Assembly: GCA_009784995.1 (NCBI GenBank) | Contig: WQXE01000021.1 | Span: 1 to 19,222 of the forward strand | Direction of reading: 5' to 3' | Origin: Treponema sp. | GTDB lineage: Bacteria; Spirochaetota; Spirochaetia; Treponematales; Breznakiellaceae | DNA: 19,222 bases | Part shown: piece after piece, positions 7,958 to 15,678 of the stretch | Layout: each line of letters starts with the position of its first letter | How positions within the stretch are numbered: position 1 is the first letter of the stretch | Notes under the pieces: model-generated | What the model was told of the DNA's origin: nothing | What the model saw: the letters and a program-made list of their open reading frames with translations, nothing else | The model's database searches: none | Translations under genes and position numbers: made by a program

Positions 7958-7969
7958 AAGGAGATAAAT

Positions 7970-9139
7970 ATGAAATCAAAAAGGTATTTTTTTACGTCTG
8001 AATCTGTCGGCGAAGGTCATCCCGATAAACTATGCGATCAAGTTTCTGACGCTATTCTTGACGCCTGCTTAAAAGAAGATCCAATGAGCCGTGTCGCTTG
8101 TGAATCATTCTCTTCTACATCTTTAGTGCTTGTTGGCGGTGAAATAACGACAAATACATTTGTCGATTTTCAAAATTTGGTTCGCAATGTAGCGAAAGAT
8201 ATTGGTTATACCGATCCTTCTTATGGATTGGATTATAATTCAATGGCAGTTTTAGACATGATTCACAGCCAATCTCCCGATATTTCGCAGGGTGTTTCCG
8301 GAACCGGCTTAAAAAAATTCAAAGGACAGCAGGGAGCGGGCGATCAGGGCATGATGTTCGGCTTCGCGTGTAACGAAACAAAAGAACTTATGCCAATGCC
8401 GATAACGCAAGCGCACAAGATTTTAATAAACGCCGCAAAATTAAGAAAGAACAAAACAATTAAGTGGCTGCGCCCTGATTCAAAGAGCCAAGTAACAATT
8501 GAATACGAAGGTTTTAAACCTATACGCATCGATACTGTTGTAGTTTCACATCAACATGATCCGGATGTCGCTTATAAAGATATCGAATCCACAATAATCG
8601 AAAAAATAATTAAACCTATTCTTGAACCGACAGGGTTACTCGATAATAAAACAAAATATTACATTAACCCCACAGGCCGTTTTGTAATCGGCGGACCATT
8701 TGGGGATTCAGGGCTTACAGGGCGAAAGATCATCGTAGATACATACGGCGGAATGGGTCGTCACGGCGGCGGCGCGTTCTCTGGTAAAGACCCGACAAAA
8801 GTTGACCGCTCAGCCGCGTATGCCGCCCGTTATGTCGCGAAAAATATTGTCGCCGCAAAACTTGCCGACCGCTGCGAAATCCAGCTTGCTTACGCGATTG
8901 GAGTTCCCTTCCCCGTTTCTGTTATGGTAGATACTTTTGGTACAGCTAAAGTCGCGGAAGAAAAAATTTCCAAAGCTGTCGAAAAAGTTTTTGATTTAAG
9001 CCCCGCGGGAATTATTAAAACTCTTGATCTACGCAAGCCGATTTATTTAAAGACAGCGGCTTACGGACATTTTGGACGTTCAGAATTCAGCTGGGAAAAA
9101 ACAGACAAAGTCGAAGAACTTAAAAAAGCAATTGGCTGA
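7970..9139 (+). CDS. metK: S-adenosylmethionine synthetase
   Basis: The enzyme makes S-adenosylmethionine from methionine and ATP and is a cytoplasmic oligomer. The 389-aa length is typical. Visible signatures are SESVGEGHPDKLCDQ near the N-terminus (10-24, with the catalytic-site histidine at 17), the hexapeptide GAGDQG (122-127), SHQHDPDV (193-200), the phosphate-binding loop GGGAFSGKDPTKVDRS (266-281) and the AYAIGVPFPVS segment (307-317). All three domains appear complete. The start is supported by AAGGAG 6 nt upstream and a good promoter. An Ldh_2-family dehydrogenase follows after 18 bp with its own Shine-Dalgarno sequence and is probably co-transcribed. Confidence 0.97.
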   Translation: MKSKRYFFTSESVGEGHPDKLCDQVSDAILDACLKEDPMSRVACESFSSTSLVLVGGEITTNTFVDFQNLVRNVAKDIGYTDPSYGLDYNSMAVLDMIHSQSPDISQGVSGTGLKKFKGQQGAGDQGMMFGFACNETKELMPMPITQAHKILINAAKLRKNKTIKWLRPDSKSQVTIEYEGFKPIRIDTVVVSHQHDPDVAYKDIESTIIEKIIKPILEPTGLLDNKTKYYINPTGRFVIGGPFGDSGLTGRKIIVDTYGGMGRHGGGAFSGKDPTKVDRSAAYAARYVAKNIVAAKLADRCEIQLAYAIGVPFPVSVMVDTFGTAKVAEEKISKAVEKVFDLSPAGIIKTLDLRKPIYLKTAAYGHFGRSEFSWEKTDKVEELKKAIG

Positions 9140-9157
9140 TTTTTCCTGGGAGGGGAC

Positions 9158-10228
9158 ATGCAGATTGATGTTTCAAAGGTTATAAATTTTTGCGAAAGTT
9201 TATTTAGCGGATACGGTTTTACATCTGATGAAAGTAAAATAATAACAGATGTTTTAATCAGAGCCGATTTGTACGGGATTGAATCTCATGGTATTCACAG
9301 GCTTGTACGTTATAACGAGGAAATTACATCAGGGCAAGTTGATGTAAAAGCAAAAATACAAACCGTTTTTGAAACAGGAATTTCCGCGTGTCTGGACGCG
9401 AATAAATCGATGGGGCAGCTTGCCGCCGTACACGCGATGAATCTCGCAATTCAAAAAGCAAAAATTGTTGGCTGCGGAATGGTAACAATCCGCAATTCAA
9501 ACCATTTTGGAATCGCGAGTTATTACACGGAAATGGCGGCGGCACAGGATTTAATCGGTGTAAGCATGTCTAACACCGAAGCGATCTGCGTTCCCACTTT
9601 CGGCGCGCAGGCGATGACGGGAACAAACGCTATGGCTCTCGCTATGCCCGCGGAGCCTTACACCTTTTCGTATGACGCTTCCACAACAGTTGTTCCAAGA
9701 GGCAAACTTGAAGTTTACAGAAAAAACAATACACAGTTACCCGACCACTGGGCGTTAGACGAAAACGGCAAACCATGTGTTGACGCGTCGGTTGTAATAG
9801 AAAATATAATCGCGAAAGCGGGCGGCGGCATCGCTCCGCTTGGAGGATTGGGAACTCTTCACGGAGGACACAAGGGATATGGTCTTAGCGTTATTGTAGA
9901 TTTATTTTCCGCGGTAATGTCAGGCGGGCTTACTTCCAATTATGTAAACAGGAAAAAAGACATTGCCGGAATTTGTCATTATTTTATGGCGATTGATTAC
10001 GGCATCTTTGGCGACAAAACATCGATTAAAAATAATATGTCCAAATTTTTACAGGAACTTCGTGACAGTAAAAAAGCCGAAGGACAAAACCGCGTTTACA
10101 CACACGGAGAGAGGTCATCGGAAATGATGGCTCAAAGAAAAAACGGACAAATACCCGTAAACGAAAAAACTCTGGAAGAAATGTTGAACATCGCGAAAAA
10201 ACTTGGTACAGACACTTTAAGCTTGTAA
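9158..10228 (+). CDS. Malate/L-lactate/ureidoglycolate-type dehydrogenase (Ldh_2 family)
   Basis: The 356-aa protein belongs to the Ldh_2 family of NAD(P)-dependent 2-hydroxyacid dehydrogenases, unrelated to classical LDH/MDH. The family includes malate, lactate, sulfolactate, ureidoglycolate and 2,3-diketogulonate enzymes, so the substrate cannot be fixed from sequence. Family blocks present are ESHGIHRL (H44), the RNSNHFGIASYY segment (112-123, with the catalytic histidine at 116), MTGTNAMALAMPA (153-165), the STTVVPRGKLE segment (175-185) and GGHKGYGLSVIVD (236-248). The C-terminal RVYTHGERS takes the place of the usual RVPGE-like motif. A very strong GGGAGGGG (9148-9155) supports the start. 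The 3' end overlaps the convergent MBL-fold gene by 12 bp. Confidence 0.9.
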   Translation: MQIDVSKVINFCESLFSGYGFTSDESKIITDVLIRADLYGIESHGIHRLVRYNEEITSGQVDVKAKIQTVFETGISACLDANKSMGQLAAVHAMNLAIQKAKIVGCGMVTIRNSNHFGIASYYTEMAAAQDLIGVSMSNTEAICVPTFGAQAMTGTNAMALAMPAEPYTFSYDASTTVVPRGKLEVYRKNNTQLPDHWALDENGKPCVDASVVIENIIAKAGGGIAPLGGLGTLHGGHKGYGLSVIVDLFSAVMSGGLTSNYVNRKKDIAGICHYFMAIDYGIFGDKTSIKNNMSKFLQELRDSKKAEGQNRVYTHGERSSEMMAQRKNGQIPVNEKTLEEMLNIAKKLGTDTLSL

Positions 10229-11113
10229 GGTTAACCCTTCTTTTGCCATTATTATTTCTATATTTGGATTTGCTTGAGCGTATTCATTTTCGATTTGTTC
10301 CAGTTCCTTGTCGGTATGCTGAGGTTCGTGATGATAAAATACAAGTTTTTTAACATTAGCGTCCTCTGTTAACTGCACGCTTTGATCATAAGAACTGTGC
10401 CCCCAGCCTACACGTTTTACATATTCTGTTTTTGTATATTGAGCGTCGTGTATAACAATATCCGCGTCTTTTATAAATTGTTTCATCCTTTCATTTTCTT
10501 CAGCGGCAGCTATCTCGCCTTCTTTTTGCGCCGCTTCATCATCTTTTTCTGATGTAAAAAGATTGCGGTAGGGTTCATGATCAAAAACTGTCGCGATTGA
10601 TTTTTCCTTATAAAAAAAACGAAAACCCAAACAAAAAATAGGATGATTAAGAAATTTACTCTTAACAGTAAGACCATCACCTAGATCCAACGTTGTTTCT
10701 TTAATTTGACTATATTCAATTTTAGCGGCAAGCTCTTCTTCCCTTACAGGCCAGTATTGATAGGAAAGCTGGTTTCCAATAATTGATTTTAAACTTTCGT
10801 TTTCCAGCGAAACTGGTCCCGTTATTTTTAATTCTGTACCGGGAATATAAACAGGAGAGAACATCGGGAAACCCATTATATGATCCCAATGAGTGTGAGA
10901 AAGAAAAATCTCGGCTTTTATTTTTCCGTATTTTTTTAAATCATTCGCCGCGAGCCAATCACCCAAAGGACGAGCGCCGCTTCCAAGATCGACTATTATA
11001 AGCCTTTCATCAGCTCTAATTTCCAGACAGGATGTATTTCCGCCGTATATAACTGTATCAATACCCGGAGTGGGAAGAGATCCTCTTACCCCCCAAAAAC
11101 GCACTGTAAGCAT
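10217..11113 (-). CDS. MBL-fold metallohydrolase
   Basis: This 298-aa protein has a metallo-beta-lactamase fold and is probably a cytoplasmic two-metal hydrolase, perhaps a phosphodiesterase. The metal ligands are visible: HTHWDH (73-78), H157 in NHPIF, D178 in FDHEP, and H261/H262 in YHHEP; H239 in GWGHSSY and D223 in IHDAQYT are further conserved positions. The N-terminal FWGVRGSLPTPG is typical of the subgroup often found alone or attached to signalling domains. A charged, alanine-rich helix (about 187-215) lies inside the domain. It is third in the LamG/FN3-HDOD-MBL gene order, 20 bp after the HDOD gene, and may also have its own promoter whose TATAAT lies 6 nt before the ATG. Substrate unknown. 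Confidence 0.88.
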   Translation of the reverse strand: MLTVRFWGVRGSLPTPGIDTVIYGGNTSCLEIRADERLIIVDLGSGARPLGDWLAANDLKKYGKIKAEIFLSHTHWDHIMGFPMFSPVYIPGTELKITGPVSLENESLKSIIGNQLSYQYWPVREEELAAKIEYSQIKETTLDLGDGLTVKSKFLNHPIFCLGFRFFYKEKSIATVFDHEPYRNLFTSEKDDEAAQKEGEIAAAEENERMKQFIKDADIVIHDAQYTKTEYVKRVGWGHSSYDQSVQLTEDANVKKLVFYHHEPQHTDKELEQIENEYAQANPNIEIIMAKEGLTLQA

Positions 11114-11119
11114 AGTTTA

Positions 11120-11148
11120 ATTATATAACTTTTTTAAGAAATACGCAA
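11120..11148 (-). promoter_or_regulatory. Possible promoter of the MBL-fold gene
   Basis: On the minus strand TTGCGT (11143-11148), a 17-bp spacer and a perfect TATAAT (11120-11125) are followed by 6 nt (TAAACT) and the ATG. The -35 is inside the HDOD gene's 3' end. The predicted start of transcription is the start codon itself, and no Shine-Dalgarno sequence is seen. Confidence 0.5.
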
Positions 11149-12000
11149 GAAAACTTTCGCTCTTTCAATTTCGTGATACAATTTTTCCATTATATCCAGA
11201 AAAACATCTTCTTTAAGACCAATTGTATCCCAGATTATTCTTTCAGGTTTTTCAGGTTTTCTATCCCCCGCGAAACCAACTTCGTATATAACAGAAAAAT
11301 AATTGGCTATCGCGACATTGCATAAAATATTTTTATTTTTACCGGAGTAAACACCCGCGTTGTGATGATGAGCGATAACATCAATAATTGAACTGTCCAG
11401 TTTCCATGATTTCGCGATCATATCACCCGCCGCGCAGTGGTTTATTTTTAAGTTATCATTTTCTATATTAAACAGTGATTTTCGTTCAAAATCCGCGGCG
11501 GTTATCATGTTTATATAATCTGATTCCAAAACCGCGTTAAGCGGAATCTTTCCAAGATCGTGCAATAAACCCGCGGCAAAATATTCTTCAAGATATCTGG
11601 AATCAACTCCCTGTTTTATCGCCAGTAATTTTGATGTAACTCCTACGCAAAGGCAATGCTGCCAAAAACCTTCCATGTTAAGTCCGTGAATATCCCTGTT
11701 TTTTGGAAGTATGCTTAAAATAGCGGTTGATAAAACCAGATTTTTAACAGTATTAAGACCTAGCATTGTAATCGCTCTAACAAGTGAAGTAATGTGAGTA
11801 CCAAGTCCGTAATAGGCGGAATTTATTAATTGAAGCAGTCTGCCTGTTAAAACAGGATCAAGAGAAATAACTTTATTTAAATCGGAAGGATTTACATACG
11901 CGTTATTGCAAATTTCCAAAACCTTACCGGCGGATACCGGAAGACTGGGCATTTCATTGATATAATCTTTTATCTTGTTATTTAAATTATTATTTATCAT
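11134..12000 (-). CDS. HDOD-domain protein
   Basis: The 288-aa protein is almost entirely one HDOD domain, a relative of HD/HD-GYP phosphohydrolases that usually acts in signalling or regulation. Typical blocks are LPSLPV-like EMPSLPVSAGKVLEI (16-30), the DPVLTGRLLQLINSAYYG segment (48-65), the AITMLGLNTVKNLVLS segment (76-91), FWQHC (112-116), AAGLLHDLGKI (142-152) and a HHH at 211-213. Unlike many HDOD proteins, H115, H147-D148, H188 and H211/H212 are kept, so metal binding is possible. No output domain is fused. Its ATG overlaps the stop of the upstream LamG/FN3 gene in ATGA, which suggests translational coupling; a weak AGGA lies upstream. The MBL-fold gene follows after 20 bp. Confidence 0.92.
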   Translation of the reverse strand: MINNNLNNKIKDYINEMPSLPVSAGKVLEICNNAYVNPSDLNKVISLDPVLTGRLLQLINSAYYGLGTHITSLVRAITMLGLNTVKNLVLSTAILSILPKNRDIHGLNMEGFWQHCLCVGVTSKLLAIKQGVDSRYLEEYFAAGLLHDLGKIPLNAVLESDYINMITAADFERKSLFNIENDNLKINHCAAGDMIAKSWKLDSSIIDVIAHHHNAGVYSGKNKNILCNVAIANYFSVIYEVGFAGDRKPEKPERIIWDTIGLKEDVFLDIMEKLYHEIERAKVFLRIS

Positions 12001-13679
12001 GGTCTTAATCCTGCCAATGGCCTCGCTGTAACTTCTACAGAAAACTCTCCCGCGTGATAATTTAACTCACCTGTTACGCGATCGTAAGCGGCAACCCTGA
12101 AGTAATAAAGCGTGCCGTTTTTTAATCCTTCTATTAAAACATTATTTGTTAATCCGACATCAATAGGAGAAGGTCCCAATATAGCATCACTGCCGAAAAG
12201 TTCTCCGCGTACATCGCTGTAGTAAACAAGATAACCTACCGTGTTTTCGGCGGGACTATGCCTCCAGCGAAGCTGAACCGCGCCATCAGCGGCTATCGCT
12301 GTTAAATTTCGCGGCGGAAGCGGCGGTTCTCCCGGCATAAAAACAATATTCAATTGCTCAAGGTATGGGCTGGATTCGCCGTCCGCTGACGGATAAAAAT
12401 CCACCGCGATTTGCACATAACGCCCGTTAATGCCGGAAACCGGAATGCCGGGAGTAAAACTAATCCATCTATTGTTATTTAAAAGATACGGATTTTCACT
12501 CGCGCGGATAAAAAAATTCATTTCGCAGTCATCAGAAAATTTAAATCTTCCGTTTTGACGGTATTCATTTTGACGGCTGTTATTTTGTGAAGAAGCTCCC
12601 CTAATACTTGTCCTTCCTCCGGATACATCAATTCTTAATATACTGCTTAAATTTTCGCCCAAGTCTATCGCTCTTGTTTCCATTCTGCCGCCTGAAGAAG
12701 CGTATCTTTGAACGGACGATCTTCCGGCGCAAACATTGTGAATTTTAAACTCGTCTATCATACCGGAAAAACGTTCTCCAAGAGAGAAAGAACTATTATT
12801 GCCAATAACAGGCGTATATACTTCGCTATTTTCGCGTCCTGTAGCTGTAGTATAAAAAATATTTTCTGTAACACCATTTACAAGATATTCCAATAATCCT
12901 GTAGACGCGTCAAAACGAATAAGATGATGACTCCATGTTTTGGGAACAATCGGTGTGTTACCTGTAAATTCAATATTAATATAAGGTCTGTTTGAAGAAG
13001 CGTTTATTGAAGCGAAAAAATTGGTAAACGACCATTGTAATCTGTTTCTTGAAGCTGAACAGGAAATCCGCTGTACATTATTCCTGCCGGACTGCGCCTG
13101 TCCTGATCCAGTAGCAGTCCAAGTAAGAATTTGTTCGCCATTTTCCAAATTAATCGGGTACAGCCAAAATTCAATTGTAAAATCTCTTATATGGTTACCG
13201 GACGAAAAAAGAGCGTTTCGATTTTGAGGTTGAATTAAAATTGGACCTGAATTAGCGAAAGCGCCTGAACGTCCAAATAAAGCGGCTCCATTCCCGGCTC
13301 TCGCGGAATTACGATCTACCGATTCAACATCATGCGGAATAGTTAACCTGTAATTTCCAATACTGTCTCTGAAAAAACGAGAATCCCTTTCGTCAAATGA
13401 AATAGACATATCCAGAGCATGTTCAGATAAAGCCGAAAAATTTCCCAAAACTCCTGTCGCGGCTGAATAGCCAAAAACAGAATTACTTGACGCGGATGAT
13501 AAAACCAATACAGGATGAGGTCTTACCGCTGTAACTTCAGTAACGCTTGTTCTGTTTTCGGCAGCTCTCCAGGTAGCCGATCCGCCTAAGGAAATGGTTT
13601 TCTCTTCAAAAGCAAAAATACTACCGCAAATAAACAAGAAAATGTATACTATACTAATGAGAATTAATACTCTTTTCAT
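11997..13679 (-). CDS. Secreted LamG-like and fibronectin type III protein
   Basis: The 560-aa protein begins with a signal peptide: KR, a hydrophobic stretch to about residue 22, and a likely signal peptidase I site after SIFA. It is thus exported to the periplasm or the cell surface. A concanavalin/LamG-like domain spans about 130-318 (FTIEFWLYPI, TWSHHLIRFD, FSGMIDEFKIHN). A beta-rich stretch follows, then a fibronectin type III domain at about 452-553 (PPRNLTAIAADGAVQLRW, GYLVYYS, YYFRVAAYD). No catalytic motif is seen. Binding to carbohydrate or an envelope partner is an inference from the folds. AAGGGA lies about 5 nt before the ATG. It heads the operon with the HDOD and MBL-fold genes and is divergent from uvrC across 44 bp. 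Confidence 0.87.
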   Translation of the reverse strand: MKRVLILISIVYIFLFICGSIFAFEEKTISLGGSATWRAAENRTSVTEVTAVRPHPVLVLSSASSNSVFGYSAATGVLGNFSALSEHALDMSISFDERDSRFFRDSIGNYRLTIPHDVESVDRNSARAGNGAALFGRSGAFANSGPILIQPQNRNALFSSGNHIRDFTIEFWLYPINLENGEQILTWTATGSGQAQSGRNNVQRISCSASRNRLQWSFTNFFASINASSNRPYINIEFTGNTPIVPKTWSHHLIRFDASTGLLEYLVNGVTENIFYTTATGRENSEVYTPVIGNNSSFSLGERFSGMIDEFKIHNVCAGRSSVQRYASSGGRMETRAIDLGENLSSILRIDVSGGRTSIRGASSQNNSRQNEYRQNGRFKFSDDCEMNFFIRASENPYLLNNNRWISFTPGIPVSGINGRYVQIAVDFYPSADGESSPYLEQLNIVFMPGEPPLPPRNLTAIAADGAVQLRWRHSPAENTVGYLVYYSDVRGELFGSDAILGPSPIDVGLTNNVLIEGLKNGTLYYFRVAAYDRVTGELNYHAGEFSVEVTARPLAGLRP

Positions 13680-13701
13680 GCGTCCCTTTATGGTTTTCTA
13701 C

Positions 13702-13709
13702 TATATTAT
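13702..13709 (+). promoter_or_regulatory. Possible -10 box of uvrC
   Basis: TATATTAT overlaps TATATT (13702-13707) and TATTAT (13704-13709) and lies 14 nt before the uvrC ATG, giving a leader of about 8 nt with no Shine-Dalgarno sequence. No clear -35 is seen. The 44-bp gap must also hold signals for the divergent LamG/FN3 gene. Confidence 0.35.
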
Positions 13710-13723
13710 CGGTAAAAATAGAC

Positions 13724-15661
13724 ATGGATAATCAAAAAAATTCAGAAAATTATTTAAATGATTTAAAAAAAACCGCGCGAGACGCTCCCACAGAACCCGG
13801 TGTTTATATAATGAAGGATTCGACGGGTTTAATTATATATGTGGGAAAAGCGAAATCCCTTAAAAACAGGTTAAAATCTTATTTCTTTGGCGAAAAAGAC
13901 CCCAAAACCGCTATTTTAATGCGTCATATCCGGTCATTTGAAACAATAATTGTTTCCAGCGAGTATGACGCGCTGCTGCTGGAAAATACATTAATCAAAC
14001 AACATTCGCCAAAGTATAATATCAGTTTAAAAGACGGTAAAACATATCCTGTTATCCGTATAACACATGAAAACTTTCCCAGAATATTCCGCACACGCAG
14101 GATTATTCAGGATAAAAGTATTTATTATGGACCTTTCCCGGACAGTCAAGCTGTAAATTCGATGATGGAATTAATTGATAAACTTTTTCCTCTGCGTAAA
14201 TGTAAAACAATCAAAAAAAACGGACCTTGCATGTATTATCACATAGGACGCTGTATGGCTCCCTGCTGTGGTAAAATTAATATCGAAGAATACGCGCTCC
14301 ATGTGCAAAGAGTACAAAAACTTTTATCAGGTTCAACTGACGCGTTAATTATTGATTTAACCGCGAAAATGCACGAAGCTGCCAGAGCTTTATTATTTGA
14401 AAACGCCGCGCGAATAAGGAACACCATAAGAGCGATAGAAAGCCTCGCTGGCGAGGATAGCTCCGTACAAGATTTAAATCCCGAAGACAGAGATTACATC
14501 GCCTGGGCTGCAGAAGGAATTCTTACTACATTTACGGTATTTTCCATGCGAGGCGGAAAAATGACAGGAAGGGATTTATTCCGCACCCGATCCGCCGCTG
14601 ACGAACAGGAATCGCTGGAATTATTTATTACAACTTATTATGATCCTTCAAGACCCCCTCCGATAAAAATATATGCGCAAAATTTCACACAAAGGCACAG
14701 AGACACAGAGGACACGGAGAACAAGAAAATTGAAGATCAACAAATAAATAATTCTTCCTCCGTGACTCCGTGTCTCCGTGTGATTAACCTTGAGTTAATT
14801 CTAAACTGGTTTAAGGAACAATTTGGTTACGAACCGGAAATTTTGCTTCCTTTGGAAAAGCACCATGAGGCGATTCTCGCGATGGTTAGACAAAATGCCG
14901 CGGAAGACCTGCGTAAACGATTAAAAGAAAGAGGCGCAGGTCCCGCTCTTGATGAACTGGCGCGTGTTTTAAAAATGGAAATAAAACCGCAGCGAATCGA
15001 AGGATTCGACATTTCTCATCTTGACGGCAAACATCCTGTCGCGTCATTAATATCCTTTAAAAACGGAGTGCCCGACCGCAAAAATTACCGCTATTTTAAA
15101 CTGCGTACAGTAATCGGAATAGTAGACGATTATGCCGCCATGCGTGAAGTTGTAAAACGCCGTTATTCGCGCTTATTGCGAGAAAATAAAGAACTTCCGG
15201 ATTTAATACTTGTAGACGGAGGCATCGGACAGGTAAACGCGGCGAAAAGCGTGTTAGACGATCTTGGTATTTCAAGCAGCGGAAAAAACAGTATTAACAT
15301 TATAGGGCTTGCCGAACGTAATGAAGAAATTTGGCAGCCGGAAGCGAAAGAGCCGTTGATTCTTTCGCGGCAATCGGAAGCTTTAAAAGTTTTACAACAT
15401 GTTCGCGACGAATGCCATCGTTTCGCGTCAGGTTTTAACCAGCGTTTACGTTCAAAGGATTTCTTTTTTTCTACATTGGAATCGGTCGAAGGTATCGGTC
15501 CAAAACGCGCGCTCGCGATAATGAAAGCCTATGAATCAATCGCGAATATCGCCGCGGCGCAGCCAAATGAAATATCAGAACGCTGCCGCGTCAGTGAAGC
15601 CAGTGCCCGCGCAGTTCGTGCTGTCGCTAAATTAGAAGTTGAAAAAAGTTCAAAATTATGA
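13724..15661 (+). CDS. uvrC: UvrABC excinuclease subunit C with in-frame repeat insertion
   Basis: UvrC makes both incisions during nucleotide excision repair with UvrA and UvrB. Domains in order: GIY-YIG nuclease (about 25-103; GVYIM, YVGKAKSLKNRL), a cysteine cluster C160, C169, C177, C181 matching the reported UvrC [4Fe-4S] ligands, a UVR UvrB-binding motif (about 205-240), an RNase H-like nuclease with D429 in FDISH, D498 in LVDGG and H565 in RDECH, and a helix-hairpin-helix tail (about 585-640). All key residues are present. Residues about 321-353 are translated from a palindromic repeat and have no counterpart in normal UvrC. They sit between the UVR part and the RNase H-like domain, a place where a linker may be tolerated. 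The 645-aa length is otherwise near normal. No Shine-Dalgarno sequence precedes the ATG. Confidence 0.95.
   Translation: MDNQKNSENYLNDLKKTARDAPTEPGVYIMKDSTGLIIYVGKAKSLKNRLKSYFFGEKDPKTAILMRHIRSFETIIVSSEYDALLLENTLIKQHSPKYNISLKDGKTYPVIRITHENFPRIFRTRRIIQDKSIYYGPFPDSQAVNSMMELIDKLFPLRKCKTIKKNGPCMYYHIGRCMAPCCGKINIEEYALHVQRVQKLLSGSTDALIIDLTAKMHEAARALLFENAARIRNTIRAIESLAGEDSSVQDLNPEDRDYIAWAAEGILTTFTVFSMRGGKMTGRDLFRTRSAADEQESLELFITTYYDPSRPPPIKIYAQNFTQRHRDTEDTENKKIEDQQINNSSSVTPCLRVINLELILNWFKEQFGYEPEILLPLEKHHEAILAMVRQNAAEDLRKRLKERGAGPALDELARVLKMEIKPQRIEGFDISHLDGKHPVASLISFKNGVPDRKNYRYFKLRTVIGIVDDYAAMREVVKRRYSRLLRENKELPDLILVDGGIGQVNAAKSVLDDLGISSSGKNSINIIGLAERNEEIWQPEAKEPLILSRQSEALKVLQHVRDECHRFASGFNQRLRSKDFFFSTLESVEGIGPKRALAIMKAYESIANIAAAQPNEISERCRVSEASARAVRAVAKLEVEKSSKL
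14685..14783. repeat. Palindromic repeat inserted in frame inside uvrC
   Basis: Arms of 28 nt (14685-14712 and 14756-14783) are reverse complements at 22 of 28 positions, around a 43-nt AT-rich centre. The arms hold tandem units of the CACAGAG/CACGGAG type. The element is 99 nt, exactly 33 codons, has no stop in the uvrC frame and encodes the hydrophilic segment that includes TQRHRDTEDTE and SSVTPCLR. Its unit fits the pattern C-R-C-R-R-A, which also fits the repeat at 3121. Confidence 0.8.
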
Positions 15662-15667
15662 TACAAT
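15639..15667 (+). promoter_or_regulatory. Promoter of the dehydratase-activase gene
   Basis: TTGAAA (15639-15644), a 17-bp spacer and TACAAT (15662-15667) form a good sigma-70-type promoter, overlapping the end of uvrC. The start of transcription would be near 15674, only about 5 nt before the ATG at 15679. No Shine-Dalgarno sequence is present. Confidence 0.55.
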
Positions 15668-15678
15668 TTTAACTTTGC

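Noticed and set aside
7927..7969. SAM riboswitch upstream of metK
   Set aside because: The predicted leader is only about 37 nt and holds one small imperfect hairpin. Known SAM riboswitches need a longer multi-helix or pseudoknot structure.
13614..13679. Lipoprotein signal in the LamG/FN3 protein because of a cysteine at residue 18
   Set aside because: The residues before it are LFI, and the -1 position is not A, G or S, so it does not fit a lipobox. An AFA-like signal peptidase I site a few residues later fits better.
14685..14783. CRISPR array in uvrC
   Set aside because: The units are 7-10 nt, directly adjacent and arranged as an inverted pair, with no regular spacers.
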